Part shown: in pieces, positions 9,352 through 17,377 of the stretch | Position numbering within the stretch: the first letter of the stretch is position 1 | Layout of the letters: every line of letters starts with the position of its first letter | DNA from: Lachnospiraceae bacterium | GTDB lineage: Bacteria; Bacillota; Clostridia; Lachnospirales; Lachnospiraceae | Direction: 5' to 3' | Assembly: GCA_017441295.1 (NCBI GenBank) | Contig: JAFRYA010000003.1 | Location: 1-64,000, forward strand | Length of the DNA stretch: 64,000 bases | Notes under the pieces: model-generated | Database searches by the model: none | What the model was told of the DNA's origin: nothing | The model's input: only the letters and a program-made list of their open reading frames with translations | Translations under genes and position numbers: made by a program

Positions 9352-9357
9352 TTTCTA
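9329..9357 (-). promoter_or_regulatory. Possible sigma-A promoter of the licCA-like/teichoic operon
   Basis: On the minus strand TAGAAA (9352-9357) and TAAAAT (9329-9334) are separated by 17 bp, 45 bp from the start codon at 9284. The -35 match is weak (4 of 6), but position and spacing are good, and the inverted repeat arm at 9340-9351 lies within the spacer. Confidence 0.45.
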
Positions 9358-9375
9358 TTATTAATTTTTATTCAA

Positions 9376-10974
9376 TTATTTAAGTCCGTTCAGATAAGGA
9401 ATTACCCAAAGAACCAACATTACAACTGTAACGACTACGCCTAAAGGAATTGAGATTGCGATCATGATCTTGGTCTTCTTGATCTCCTTTGGATTCTTCT
9501 CGCTTTCAGGCATAATGAACAGTTTAGCTCTCTGCTCTTTCTCTGCCGGAGTAACCTTGGTTACAGCTGAGCCGATGATCAGAGCGATGATGCCTGCTGC
9601 CATACCGATGAAGAACGGGTCAAAGTAAATTGGCAGTGTAATGTGGTTTACACCTGTATAAATCTTCATTACAGCGCTGACCACGAAACCAACCAGCATT
9701 CCGGCGAAAGCACCGGCCTTGGTAACTCTCTTGCTCCATACGCTGGCGATAGCTACAGGCAGCCATGAACATGCAACAACTGTCGCGCCGAGGTATGTGA
9801 TCCAGAATATCTGCGGTGGGTAGAATACGCATAACAGGCAGATGATAACACCTACTCCCAGTACAACAAGTCTGCCGTATAAGAGGTTTGCCTTGCCGTC
9901 CTTTTTCTTAAGAGGCGCAATATCATTTGTGATATTTGAGCTGATAAGTGACAGGAATGTGGTAGCTGATGAAATACCTGATGCCAGAACACCTGAAAGT
10001 ACGATAATACCCAGGATAGCCGGCATAATATTGATTGCTGCCCAGATAAGTGCCTGAGGCGGGTTTTCCATGCCCGGGTTCAGCTTGTTGGTGAATACAC
10101 CTGCCATGCACATCAGGAACTCAATAAAGAATACGCTGACTGAAGCAACAACGCTGGATCTGATAACAGCATGCTCATTCTTAGCCATCAGGTAACGGCT
10201 GGATTGCCACGGAGCAACCATCAGTACTGACATCCATGCAATACCATATCCGCATGCCCAGATCATGTTTTCTGTGCCTGTTGGGTAGAAATAGTTCAGG
10301 TTTCCGCTTCCTGCGAGGATATCCGGGATAACCTGGTATGTAGCCATTTCAGTTACTGTGTTGGTCCATCCGCCTGCTGCATTGGCAATAACTGCTACAC
10401 CAACGATGGTTGCAACTGAGAATACTGCAAACATAATGGTATCTGTGATCAGAACGCCCTTAGCTCCTGAGAAGACAGTGATGAGCGTGAACGCTACAAC
10501 CGCCATTACAATACACCAGTTATATGCGATTCCGGTAACAACAGTCATGAGTGTTGCAATACCCTGTACACATGAAAGGCTGTAGATCAGCATGATGATC
10601 GTTCCTGTGATCATTGCTAATTTCTGCATTGCTTTGGAATCAAATCTCTGTCCGAAGTACTGAGGAATGGTAACCGCCTCACTTCTTCTAAGGTATCTTC
10701 CAAAGAATACTGAACCTACAACATAACCTACTGACAGCACGCCTACAGCGACCATAATAGGCGCAAAGAATCCGCTGTATGCCTCTCCAACGTCGCCCAT
10801 GAACAGGCCAACGCCAATGAAAGAAGCTACCAGGGATCCGGTAATAAGATATGCAGGTGCATTTCTTCCTGCTACATAAAAGTCATTTGTGTTTTTAACT
10901 CTACGGCTGATTAATGCTCCAATAACAACATAGAGGACCATGGTAATAGCCATTCCAATAAGATAAATATTCAT
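9376..10974 (-). CDS. Sodium:solute symporter (SSS family)
   Basis: The 532-residue protein has about 13 membrane segments and the SSS core features: NTNDFYVAGRNAPAYLITGS near residue 30 and GVLASGISSATTFLSLISSN near 330, the sodium-site region. It would import a small solute with sodium. A strong AGGAGG box precedes ATG 10974, and an even smaller gene for a one-segment protein lies 18 bp upstream. It sits directly before the predicted choline kinase/cytidylyltransferase gene on the same strand, so choline or a related amino-alcohol is a reasonable guess. Proline, pantothenate or a sugar acid are equally possible by family alone. Confidence 0.85.
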   Translation of the reverse strand: MNIYLIGMAITMVLYVVIGALISRRVKNTNDFYVAGRNAPAYLITGSLVASFIGVGLFMGDVGEAYSGFFAPIMVAVGVLSVGYVVGSVFFGRYLRRSEAVTIPQYFGQRFDSKAMQKLAMITGTIIMLIYSLSCVQGIATLMTVVTGIAYNWCIVMAVVAFTLITVFSGAKGVLITDTIMFAVFSVATIVGVAVIANAAGGWTNTVTEMATYQVIPDILAGSGNLNYFYPTGTENMIWACGYGIAWMSVLMVAPWQSSRYLMAKNEHAVIRSSVVASVSVFFIEFLMCMAGVFTNKLNPGMENPPQALIWAAINIMPAILGIIVLSGVLASGISSATTFLSLISSNITNDIAPLKKKDGKANLLYGRLVVLGVGVIICLLCVFYPPQIFWITYLGATVVACSWLPVAIASVWSKRVTKAGAFAGMLVGFVVSAVMKIYTGVNHITLPIYFDPFFIGMAAGIIALIIGSAVTKVTPAEKEQRAKLFIMPESEKNPKEIKKTKIMIAISIPLGVVVTVVMLVLWVIPYLNGLK

Positions 10975-10992
10975 GCCAATTCCTCCTGTTGA

Positions 10993-11088
10993 TTATTTCT
11001 GCTTAAAGCTTTTGAACACGGCAATAGTTGAAACGGTGCCCGTAACTAAAAACCAAAGTCCAATTCCAATTGCAATTCCGATTTCCAT
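10993..11088 (-). CDS. Small membrane protein, probable symporter accessory subunit (31 aa)
   Basis: This short gene encodes 31 residues: a single hydrophobic segment (GIAIGIGLWFLVTG) followed by a basic tail ending FKSFKQK. AAGGAG is well placed before ATG 11088. It ends 18 bp before the sodium:solute symporter start and shares its promoter. Very short one-helix proteins encoded just upstream of SSS or NSS symporters are known as small accessory subunits, so this assignment rests on size, topology and place. It is too short for a firm family call. Confidence 0.7.
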   Translation of the reverse strand: MEIGIAIGIGLWFLVTGTVSTIAVFKSFKQK

Positions 11089-11142
11089 AATAAAACTCCT
11101 TGTTCAGTCAAATAAAAAATCTCGGCATTTTTGAACAAAGCC

Positions 11143-11171
11143 ATCTTAACTGTTTGTTTTTAAAATGTCAA
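11143..11171 (-). promoter_or_regulatory. Sigma-A promoter of the small protein-symporter operon
   Basis: On the minus strand a perfect TTGACA (11166-11171) and TAAGAT (11143-11148) are separated by 17 bp, about 55 bp upstream of ATG 11088. An 11-bp inverted repeat abuts and overlaps the first base of the -35 box. Confidence 0.75.
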
Positions 11172-11197
11172 CAGGACATATCAAAAATATGTCCTGT
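11171..11197. repeat. 11-bp inverted repeat at the symporter promoter, operator or nagA terminator
   Basis: ACAGGACATAT at 11171-11181 is mirrored exactly at 11187-11197 with a 5-base gap. It lies between the end of nagA (11232) and the -35 box of the symporter operon. On the minus strand the hairpin is followed by TGACATTTT rather than a clean T run, so it is a poor terminator. Its contact with the -35 box favours an operator, but it may serve both purposes. Confidence 0.55.
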
Positions 11198-11231
11198 TTT
11201 GATGATTTATTTGATTATTTTAATGATTTTG

Positions 11232-12359
11232 TCAGCTTTCTTCTATCGGATTGCCTTCAACAAACACTTCCTTAATGTTCAATTCATCATCGCAAACTAC
11301 ATAATCTGCAATCTTGCCTACCCTGATCGAGCCTAACTGATCATCCATTCCGATCTGTCTGGCAGGATTTATCGTCGCTGCTGTGATGGCATATTTCTCC
11401 GGAATGCCGAATTTGATGGCATTTCTCATCATCTGGAACAGATTGCTGACTGAGCCGGCTATGGTGCCGTTCTCCAGGGTTGCACGCGGCCCGTTAATAA
11501 AGACTTTCTGGCCGCCCAGGTCGTATTCGCCGTCACCCATGCCGCAGCCCGCCAGGGAATCTGAAATCAGTATGATCCTGCCCGGGAACATTTTGAACGC
11601 CATCCTGATTACAGAAGGATGAACATGTATGCCGTCACAGATCAGTTCAGCATATACCTGCTTCTTCTCTGCTCCCGCCGCGATCGGACCCGGATTTCTG
11701 TGATGGAGCGATGGCATGCCGTTAAACAGATGCGTCAGCTGTGTAGCACCTTTGACGATGGCTTCTCTGGCTATATCATAAGTGCACTCAGTGTGTGCAA
11801 TTGAAACGGTGCAAAGATCTTTAGCCTTCTCAATGAAATCCATAGCGCCTTCCAGTTCAGGAGCTACGCAGGCAATTTTAATCAGACCCTCACAACCGTC
11901 ATACAGACGCTTAAACTCTTCAAAATCAGGCTTCTTAAGATAATCCGGGTGTTGTGCACCTCTCTTGCCATATGAGAAATATGGGCCTTCCATATTAATG
12001 CCGGCTACCCTGGCGCCGTCACGTTCCTTATGCAAAGCCAACGCATTGGAATATGCCCTCTCGAGAACTTCTATGGGCATCGTCATAGAGGCCGGGGTCA
12101 CGGTAGTAACACCATTTGCCGCCAGATATCTGGTCATGACCTTAAGCCCCTCAAGATCACAGGTTGAGAAATCATAGCCTGAATTGCCGTGGCCATGCAC
12201 GTCAATCAGTCCGGGGATCACCTTGCTTCCTTCCAGGTCTATGCCTTCCATTTCGCAGAAACCCTGCCCTATATGTTCGAACAGGCCTTCCTTAACGGAA
12301 AACCATCCGTGCACAAATGTTCCATCTTCAGTAAAAATATAAGCGTTTTTATATATCAT
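11232..12359 (-). CDS. nagA: N-acetylglucosamine-6-phosphate deacetylase
   Basis: The 375-residue protein is of normal NagA length. It removes acetate from GlcNAc-6-phosphate to give glucosamine-6-phosphate in the cytoplasm. Visible sites are HGHGNSGYD (metal motif region, about residue 55), NMEGPYF (metal Glu), IAHTECTYD and THLFNGM (His ligands), and ISDSLAG with the catalytic Asp. It begins 4 bp after the stop of the MFS transporter gene upstream, so the two are one transcription unit. No nagB is in the window. Together with the NahK-like kinase at 31.3 kb it points to amino-sugar use. Confidence 0.9.
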   Translation of the reverse strand: MIYKNAYIFTEDGTFVHGWFSVKEGLFEHIGQGFCEMEGIDLEGSKVIPGLIDVHGHGNSGYDFSTCDLEGLKVMTRYLAANGVTTVTPASMTMPIEVLERAYSNALALHKERDGARVAGINMEGPYFSYGKRGAQHPDYLKKPDFEEFKRLYDGCEGLIKIACVAPELEGAMDFIEKAKDLCTVSIAHTECTYDIAREAIVKGATQLTHLFNGMPSLHHRNPGPIAAGAEKKQVYAELICDGIHVHPSVIRMAFKMFPGRIILISDSLAGCGMGDGEYDLGGQKVFINGPRATLENGTIAGSVSNLFQMMRNAIKFGIPEKYAITAATINPARQIGMDDQLGSIRVGKIADYVVCDDELNIKEVFVEGNPIEES

Positions 12360-12363
12360 TTTT

Positions 12364-13539
12364 TCATCCCTTTGCTTTAACTGCTTTTAAGATCATGAAT
12401 AATATTGTAGTAATCAGTGCTGCTGCAGCAGGTAAGAACATTCCGGCAGTCATTGAAACTTCGGTTTTAACCAAAGCCACAAGAATCGGCGCAACCACTC
12501 TGCCTATGCCAAACGCAAACTGCATGACTGAAGTTGTGAGCGTAGTGCTGCCATGATAGCCTTCGGAAGCAATTATCAGAGAAACCGGTACGCAGTGTCC
12601 GCTCGCGAATCCGGCGAGGCCGGTCATGACACACATAAATATAGGGTCATGTACAATGTTTCCTGCCAGAACAGCTGCGCAGAACAATATGCATCCAACT
12701 ATCAGCAGTATATGCTTATCAATCTTTATATGCGGCATAATGAAGCGGTTAACTGTAATGCAGACCCAGTAAATCGTTATACATAATGTGCCCAGGCTCT
12801 GCGCGTCATGCTCTAATGTCATGTAACGGACGATCCAGCTTATGAAACCGGCCTGCGCCATGGTAAGCATTATTCCTGACAATATCATAAGAACGTTTCT
12901 TTTCTCTTTAAGATAATGTCCCAGGTCTTTTAGGCTTAACTTCTTCTCTTCTGTTTCCTGGAGTCCGCCGTTCTTATCAATCTTCTTCTTAACAATAAAG
13001 AAGATGACCATTACGATCAGCATGATTGCCGCAACCAAATAATAGTTGGCCCGCCAGATAAACACAAACAGCAGCGCCTGTATAATAACAGGCATCAAGA
13101 GTGATCCTACTCCATAAAAGCCATGGAATAAACCCATAGGGCCGGAATTATCATCCGGATACAGATCTATTATAGATGAATTGGCATATGTATCAAAAAG
13201 TCCCCATCCTATGCCCAGCACAACGCTGGCAATTCCGAACAGGACGGCCTTACCTGCCATGCCGCTTACGGCCATAGCCACGGTCATGATTATGCCTGAT
13301 ACGAAGATCATCGTGAGTTTCTTGATCCTGCCCTGGATCAGCGGGCACACAACGATGGCCAGCATCATGCCTACACTAAGAAGGCTTGTCATCAAACCTT
13401 CGTTGGCGCCGGTCAGGTGATACTCGTCAATTATCTGATTCAGCAGCGTATTGATCAGTGCGCCGGAGAATGCGTAAACCACTCCTCCAACTATGATCAA
13501 AGCCGTTATTGTTCTTATTGTTTTCTTTCTGTTATCCAT
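12364..13539 (-). CDS. MFS transporter
   Basis: A 391-residue protein with about 12 membrane segments and the pattern of the major facilitator superfamily. The loop after segment 2 reads PLIQGRIKKLTM, and a basic central loop (IVKKKIDKNG to KEKRNVLM) divides the halves. It is translated with nagA, 4 bp downstream, so it may carry an amino sugar or a disaccharide product. The sequence does not reveal the substrate or the direction of transport. A GC-rich hairpin at 13553-13581 separates it from the ABC importer genes upstream. Confidence 0.82.
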   Translation of the reverse strand: MDNRKKTIRTITALIIVGGVVYAFSGALINTLLNQIIDEYHLTGANEGLMTSLLSVGMMLAIVVCPLIQGRIKKLTMIFVSGIIMTVAMAVSGMAGKAVLFGIASVVLGIGWGLFDTYANSSIIDLYPDDNSGPMGLFHGFYGVGSLLMPVIIQALLFVFIWRANYYLVAAIMLIVMVIFFIVKKKIDKNGGLQETEEKKLSLKDLGHYLKEKRNVLMILSGIMLTMAQAGFISWIVRYMTLEHDAQSLGTLCITIYWVCITVNRFIMPHIKIDKHILLIVGCILFCAAVLAGNIVHDPIFMCVMTGLAGFASGHCVPVSLIIASEGYHGSTTLTTSVMQFAFGIGRVVAPILVALVKTEVSMTAGMFLPAAAALITTILFMILKAVKAKG

Positions 13540-13547
13540 TCTTATCT

Positions 13548-13581
13548 TAAAACTGCTGCGCAGTTGGAACCCGCGCAGCAG
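13548..13581 (-). terminator. Terminator of the sugar ABC importer operon
   Basis: A 9-bp GC-rich stem (CTGCTGCGC at 13553-13561 with GCGCAGCAG at 13573-13581) is followed on the minus strand by TTTTAAGAT. It lies between the last permease gene (ends 13606) and the MFS start. Confidence 0.65.
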
Positions 13582-13605
13582 CTAATGGTGTTTGATATTT
13601 AATTG

Positions 13606-14589
13606 TTACTGTCTTACTGATTTGCTTCTGTTGTAAAGCATCAGCAGAAGGATCAGAATGACCGCGTTCAGGATGTTTCTCATTGGAGACGGCAGATTAA
13701 ATGATGTCAGCAGGTTGGACAGAAGGATCATAACCAGTGAACCTGCGATACTGCCTGCATATGAACCGGTACCACCTGCAAACGTTGTACCACCGATGAT
13801 AACAGCAATCAGTGAATCATAAGCATATCCGTCGAATATCTGGCAGCGGGCCGTAGCCATATATGCTGCTCCGAGGATACCGGCAAATGCTGCCAGCACG
13901 CCTGAGAATACGTAGGAGATGATTCTTATCTTATCGACCTTAACGCCTGTCAGTCCTGCAGCTGTAGGATTGTTTCCTACCATGTAGAGCTGCTTGCCGT
14001 AACGTGACTTGTTAAGGATAAAGAACGTTATCGGCCAGATGATCGCCGCGTACATTACAATAGCCGGTATTACTCCGAATATCCTGTATGAAACTGTAGC
14101 TGCCAGTGCAGGTGAAGCAGATCCGGAAAGAACACCGTCTGTCAGTATGTACTGCATTCGCGTTACGATATTCGCGATAGCCATAGTAACGATCATGGCA
14201 GGCAATCCGATCTTGACAGAACATATACCATTGATCAGACCTACAACCGCGCCGATCGCAATAGCTATAAAGAATACCTGCAGGAAATGTCCGTTCTGGC
14301 CTCTCATTGTATATGTCGTCAGGATGGCCGTCGCGCTCATGACAGCACCTACACCGAAGTCCATTCCTCCGCCGATCAAAACCATTGTCTGGCCTGCGGC
14401 TGGAATACTCAGGATGATGGTCAGCAGGATAATGTTTCCGAAGAATACTTTGTTAAGACTGCTCGGGCTGACTATAAATGTGGCTATCAGCAGAATGATC
14501 GCGATAAAAACTGCCATCAAAGCCGTATGCGTCTGTATAAATAAATTTAATCTGGAGAAGAAGTCTCTGTTAATGCTTTTATCTGACAT
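13606..14589 (-). CDS. Sugar ABC transporter permease (RbsC/BPD_transp_2 family)
   Basis: The start ATG 14589 is chosen because GAGAGGAG lies just before it; a longer in-frame version to 14661 would begin deep inside the upstream gene. The product is 327 residues with about ten membrane segments. It shows the family stretch GGGMDFGVGAVMSATA near residue 75 and AAYMATARCQIFDGYAYDS toward the C-terminus. It is the second permease of a ribose/galactose-type importer (substrate-binding protein, ATPase, two permeases). The 11-bp overlap with the upstream permease suggests a heterodimeric channel. Confidence 0.88.
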   Translation of the reverse strand: MSDKSINRDFFSRLNLFIQTHTALMAVFIAIILLIATFIVSPSSLNKVFFGNIILLTIILSIPAAGQTMVLIGGGMDFGVGAVMSATAILTTYTMRGQNGHFLQVFFIAIAIGAVVGLINGICSVKIGLPAMIVTMAIANIVTRMQYILTDGVLSGSASPALAATVSYRIFGVIPAIVMYAAIIWPITFFILNKSRYGKQLYMVGNNPTAAGLTGVKVDKIRIISYVFSGVLAAFAGILGAAYMATARCQIFDGYAYDSLIAVIIGGTTFAGGTGSYAGSIAGSLVMILLSNLLTSFNLPSPMRNILNAVILILLLMLYNRSKSVRQ

Positions 14590-15703
14590 TTTTCTCTCCT
14601 CTCTTGAACTGTGCCTTAAGGCCTTGCTGCAAGGTCTTACGCTGTTCTTTTGCTGTAACAATGGTCATCAGCAGTCCGCCAAAGATAATAAGGTCGGATA
14701 CGAAGTTGTGCCAGTAAGATGAAACCGTAAATCCGGCAACCAGCTTCGACAGCAATGTGAAGAAGTAGTAAACCGTATTCTGGATGAGTACCAGGAATCC
14801 GCCGCCGAACACACCGCAGGAGATGGAGCCCCAGCCGCCCCAGCCCATACCACCGATGATGGCTGCTGACAGGGACTTGATGCCGTACTCTTCACACTGC
14901 AGCGGGTTGCCTGATGCTGACATAAGTGTCAGACAGATGCCTGCAACACCTACGAAGAAACCTTTGATCAGGAAGGCCTTCATCTGTGTTGATACCGGGT
15001 TGATACCAACTGCGAAAGCGTTCCTTGGGTTGGTTCCTACAGCGTAAATGTGCTTTCCAAATGGTCTCCTGGAGAAGAAATGCCAGATCAGCAGAACTAC
15101 TATCAGCACTAATGCAGCAACAGGTATATAATCCAGGAACTTAAGGAATGCAGGCGGATTATTAAACAATTTATAAACTGATGACTGATATGGTTTCCAA
15201 TAAGCCATTGGAACGGTTCCCTGAGGAACGTTCATGATCAGTACGTTGATACCCTGGATAAGGAACGTCAGGGCATAACCTACCAGCAAGGCCGGCAGCC
15301 TCAGTACCGAACAGCAGAAACCGCATACCGCTGAAATCGCGAATGCAGCAGCAAAACCAACCAGCCAGCCGCACCATACAGGACATCCTGTAGTCTGCGG
15401 GACCATGATACATACTACGTTAACCAGCGCAATCTGTACGCCGATTGAAATATCCATCTGTCCGACAATAAGCAGAAGTGCCTGTCCAATCGTGATCAGG
15501 ATAAACGGCAGATTGGACATAAATATTGAAGTAAGTGCTGACGGCTTAAAGAATGCGAAAATGTTTTCAGCCGTTACACCTCCGGACATACATGTTGACC
15601 AGCCCTGAACAACAATATTGAGTATAAGGACAATAATGAACAGCATGCAGCCAGTGAAAGCCGGTTTTCTGCGGAAGCGTCTTAATGATTCTCTAATAGC
15701 CAT
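14579..15703 (-). CDS. Sugar ABC transporter permease (BPD_transp_2 family)
   Basis: This 374-residue permease has an extended N-terminus before the first segment. It carries the family features GQMDISIGVQIALVN and GVAGICLTLMSASGN, then IGGMGWGGWGSISCG near the C-terminus. It is the first of two consecutive permeases in the ABC importer and begins 1 bp after the ATPase gene. Two different permeases instead of one homodimer are common in autoinducer-2, xylitol and rhamnose importers of this family, so the sugar cannot be named from this alone. Confidence 0.88.
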   Translation of the reverse strand: MAIRESLRRFRRKPAFTGCMLFIIVLILNIVVQGWSTCMSGGVTAENIFAFFKPSALTSIFMSNLPFILITIGQALLLIVGQMDISIGVQIALVNVVCIMVPQTTGCPVWCGWLVGFAAAFAISAVCGFCCSVLRLPALLVGYALTFLIQGINVLIMNVPQGTVPMAYWKPYQSSVYKLFNNPPAFLKFLDYIPVAALVLIVVLLIWHFFSRRPFGKHIYAVGTNPRNAFAVGINPVSTQMKAFLIKGFFVGVAGICLTLMSASGNPLQCEEYGIKSLSAAIIGGMGWGGWGSISCGVFGGGFLVLIQNTVYYFFTLLSKLVAGFTVSSYWHNFVSDLIIFGGLLMTIVTAKEQRKTLQQGLKAQFKRGEKNVR

Positions 15704-15704
15704 C

Positions 15705-17219
15705 TTATTCTACCTCCTTTTCACTGGACTTGATTCCCATCATAGCGGATACCAGATGCTCAGGAGTCTTGTTCTCTCCTGCCAGCATCGCGGCAACTTC
15801 GCCTTCGTAGAATACGTAGATCCTCTCGGAGATATCCATCAACTCTTCTGTGTCACTGGCAGAAATGATTACTGTCATGCCATTTGCGGCGCAGTCTCTG
15901 ATGATATCATGGATTTCCTGACGGGAATGAATATCAACGCCCTTGGTAGGGTCATCAAGCAGCAGCAGATTTGGCTTCATGGCAATCCATCTGGCGACAA
16001 CGAGCTTCTGCTGGTTACCGCCTGACAGTGAGCTGGCCGGATCTTTCAGCTTGCCGATCTTGATATTATATGTGTCAACAGCATCCTGGGAGAATTTCTT
16101 AACTTCTTTGGAGGTTAAGAACTTGAAGAGCTTGCCCTTTGCGGAGTTACCTGCAAAGATATTCTCACTGATGGTTCTGATTGGGAACATGGCCTCGTTG
16201 TTTCTTTCACCTGAAACAAATCCTATGCCGGCCTTAACGCCGTCAGCAGGAGCTTTGTACTTGGTAGGTTTGCCCAGATAACTGATGCTGCCACCGTCTT
16301 TCTTGACAGCGCCCAGGATAGCTCTGATAACCTCTGACTGGCCCTGGCCTTCCAAACCGCCGATACCGACGATCTCGCCTCTGTATGCCTTCATAGAGAT
16401 ATCCTTAACCTTAGGAGCAATAGAAAGATTCTGAATGTCAACAACAAGTTCACGGTCAGTATAATCTTCAGCTGATACTTCTCCGGTGCCTTCATGATGT
16501 TTCGGTTTGGCGCCGGTCATGTAATAAACAATATCATCCAGCGTGAAGTCTGAAACCTGACCGCTGGTGATGGTCTCCGAGCTCCTCATAATGGTTATTG
16601 TGTCACAGATCTGGAAAATCTCATTCATTCTGTGAGTAACGTAAACCATTGAAACGCCTTCAGCCTTGAGTTCCCTCATTATACCGAACAGAGTCTCGAT
16701 CTCATCATAATGCAAAGACGCTGTAACCTCATCCAGAAGCAGGAATTTAGGCTTTCTAAAAACAGCCTTGGCAACTTCCAGCATACTCTGGGTAGATGGC
16801 ATCAGCGTCTGAACATAGTCATCAGGGTCGCAGTCAATATGGAATCTGTCGAGCAGTTCCTGGACCACTTTCCTAGATTCTTTTTCATCTACAAAACCGC
16901 CTTTGGTTTTGAGCTCGCATCCAAGAAGGATATTGTCCTTAACCGACATAGTCGGAATAAGGCTAAGATCCTGAAAAGCAGTAGCAAATCCTTCCTTAAC
17001 GGAATCCGTTCCGGATTTGATCTCTACTTTCTTCCCATCAATGAATATTTCTCCTCCATTAGGTGCAACCAGGCCGGCCAGTACCTTAACCATAGTGGAC
17101 TTGCCGGATCCGTTTGAGCCTGCCAATGCAGCTATCTCACCTTCTTTTACTGTGAGCGAAGCGTTCTTAAGCGCTACAACAGCACCGAAACGCTTGTCAA
17201 TTCCGCGCATTTCAAGCAA
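15705..17219 (-). CDS. Sugar ABC transporter ATP-binding protein, two ATPase domains (RbsA/MglA-like)
   Basis: I choose a TTG start at 17219 because a strong GGAGGTGA box lies 8 bp before it; in-frame ATGs at 17237 and 17270 have no comparable site. The product is then 504 residues, the normal length for tandem-domain sugar ABC ATPases. The first domain has GSNGSGKST and the second has a degenerate GLEGQGQSE, as is usual in this family, followed by LSGGNQQKL and LLLDDPTKGVDIHSR. It powers the two permeases encoded directly downstream. The substrate-binding lipoprotein gene lies upstream. Confidence 0.88.
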   Translation of the reverse strand: MLEMRGIDKRFGAVVALKNASLTVKEGEIAALAGSNGSGKSTMVKVLAGLVAPNGGEIFIDGKKVEIKSGTDSVKEGFATAFQDLSLIPTMSVKDNILLGCELKTKGGFVDEKESRKVVQELLDRFHIDCDPDDYVQTLMPSTQSMLEVAKAVFRKPKFLLLDEVTASLHYDEIETLFGIMRELKAEGVSMVYVTHRMNEIFQICDTITIMRSSETITSGQVSDFTLDDIVYYMTGAKPKHHEGTGEVSAEDYTDRELVVDIQNLSIAPKVKDISMKAYRGEIVGIGGLEGQGQSEVIRAILGAVKKDGGSISYLGKPTKYKAPADGVKAGIGFVSGERNNEAMFPIRTISENIFAGNSAKGKLFKFLTSKEVKKFSQDAVDTYNIKIGKLKDPASSLSGGNQQKLVVARWIAMKPNLLLLDDPTKGVDIHSRQEIHDIIRDCAANGMTVIISASDTEELMDISERIYVFYEGEVAAMLAGENKTPEHLVSAMMGIKSSEKEVE

Positions 17220-17316
17220 GCATATCACCTCCCCCATAAAACAAATCTCTGAATAATTTATATATTTCACCTTGATCAGGTGTAATAATCGAATTTAATG
17301 TTTTTTTATTTTAATA

Positions 17317-17344
17317 TGGCCGGCGGCATTTAAACCGCCGGCCA
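17317..17344 (-). ncRNA. mRNA hairpin between the binding-protein gene and the ATPase gene
   Basis: A 10-bp stem (TGGCCGGCGG with CCGCCGGCCA) sits between the binding-protein stop (17378) and the ATPase start. On the minus strand it is followed by A-rich rather than T-rich sequence, so it is not a good terminator. Hairpins at this place often stabilise the upstream binding-protein mRNA. It is a structural element in the transcript, not an independent RNA gene. Confidence 0.5.
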
Positions 17345-17377
17345 ATGTGACTTTGAGAATTTTAGTCTGATCTAGGA

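Noticed and set aside
14009..14722. A long plus-strand open frame of 237 codons over the permease genes.
   Set aside because: It lies opposite two clear permease genes, has no ribosome site or family features, and is a shadow of their codon pattern.
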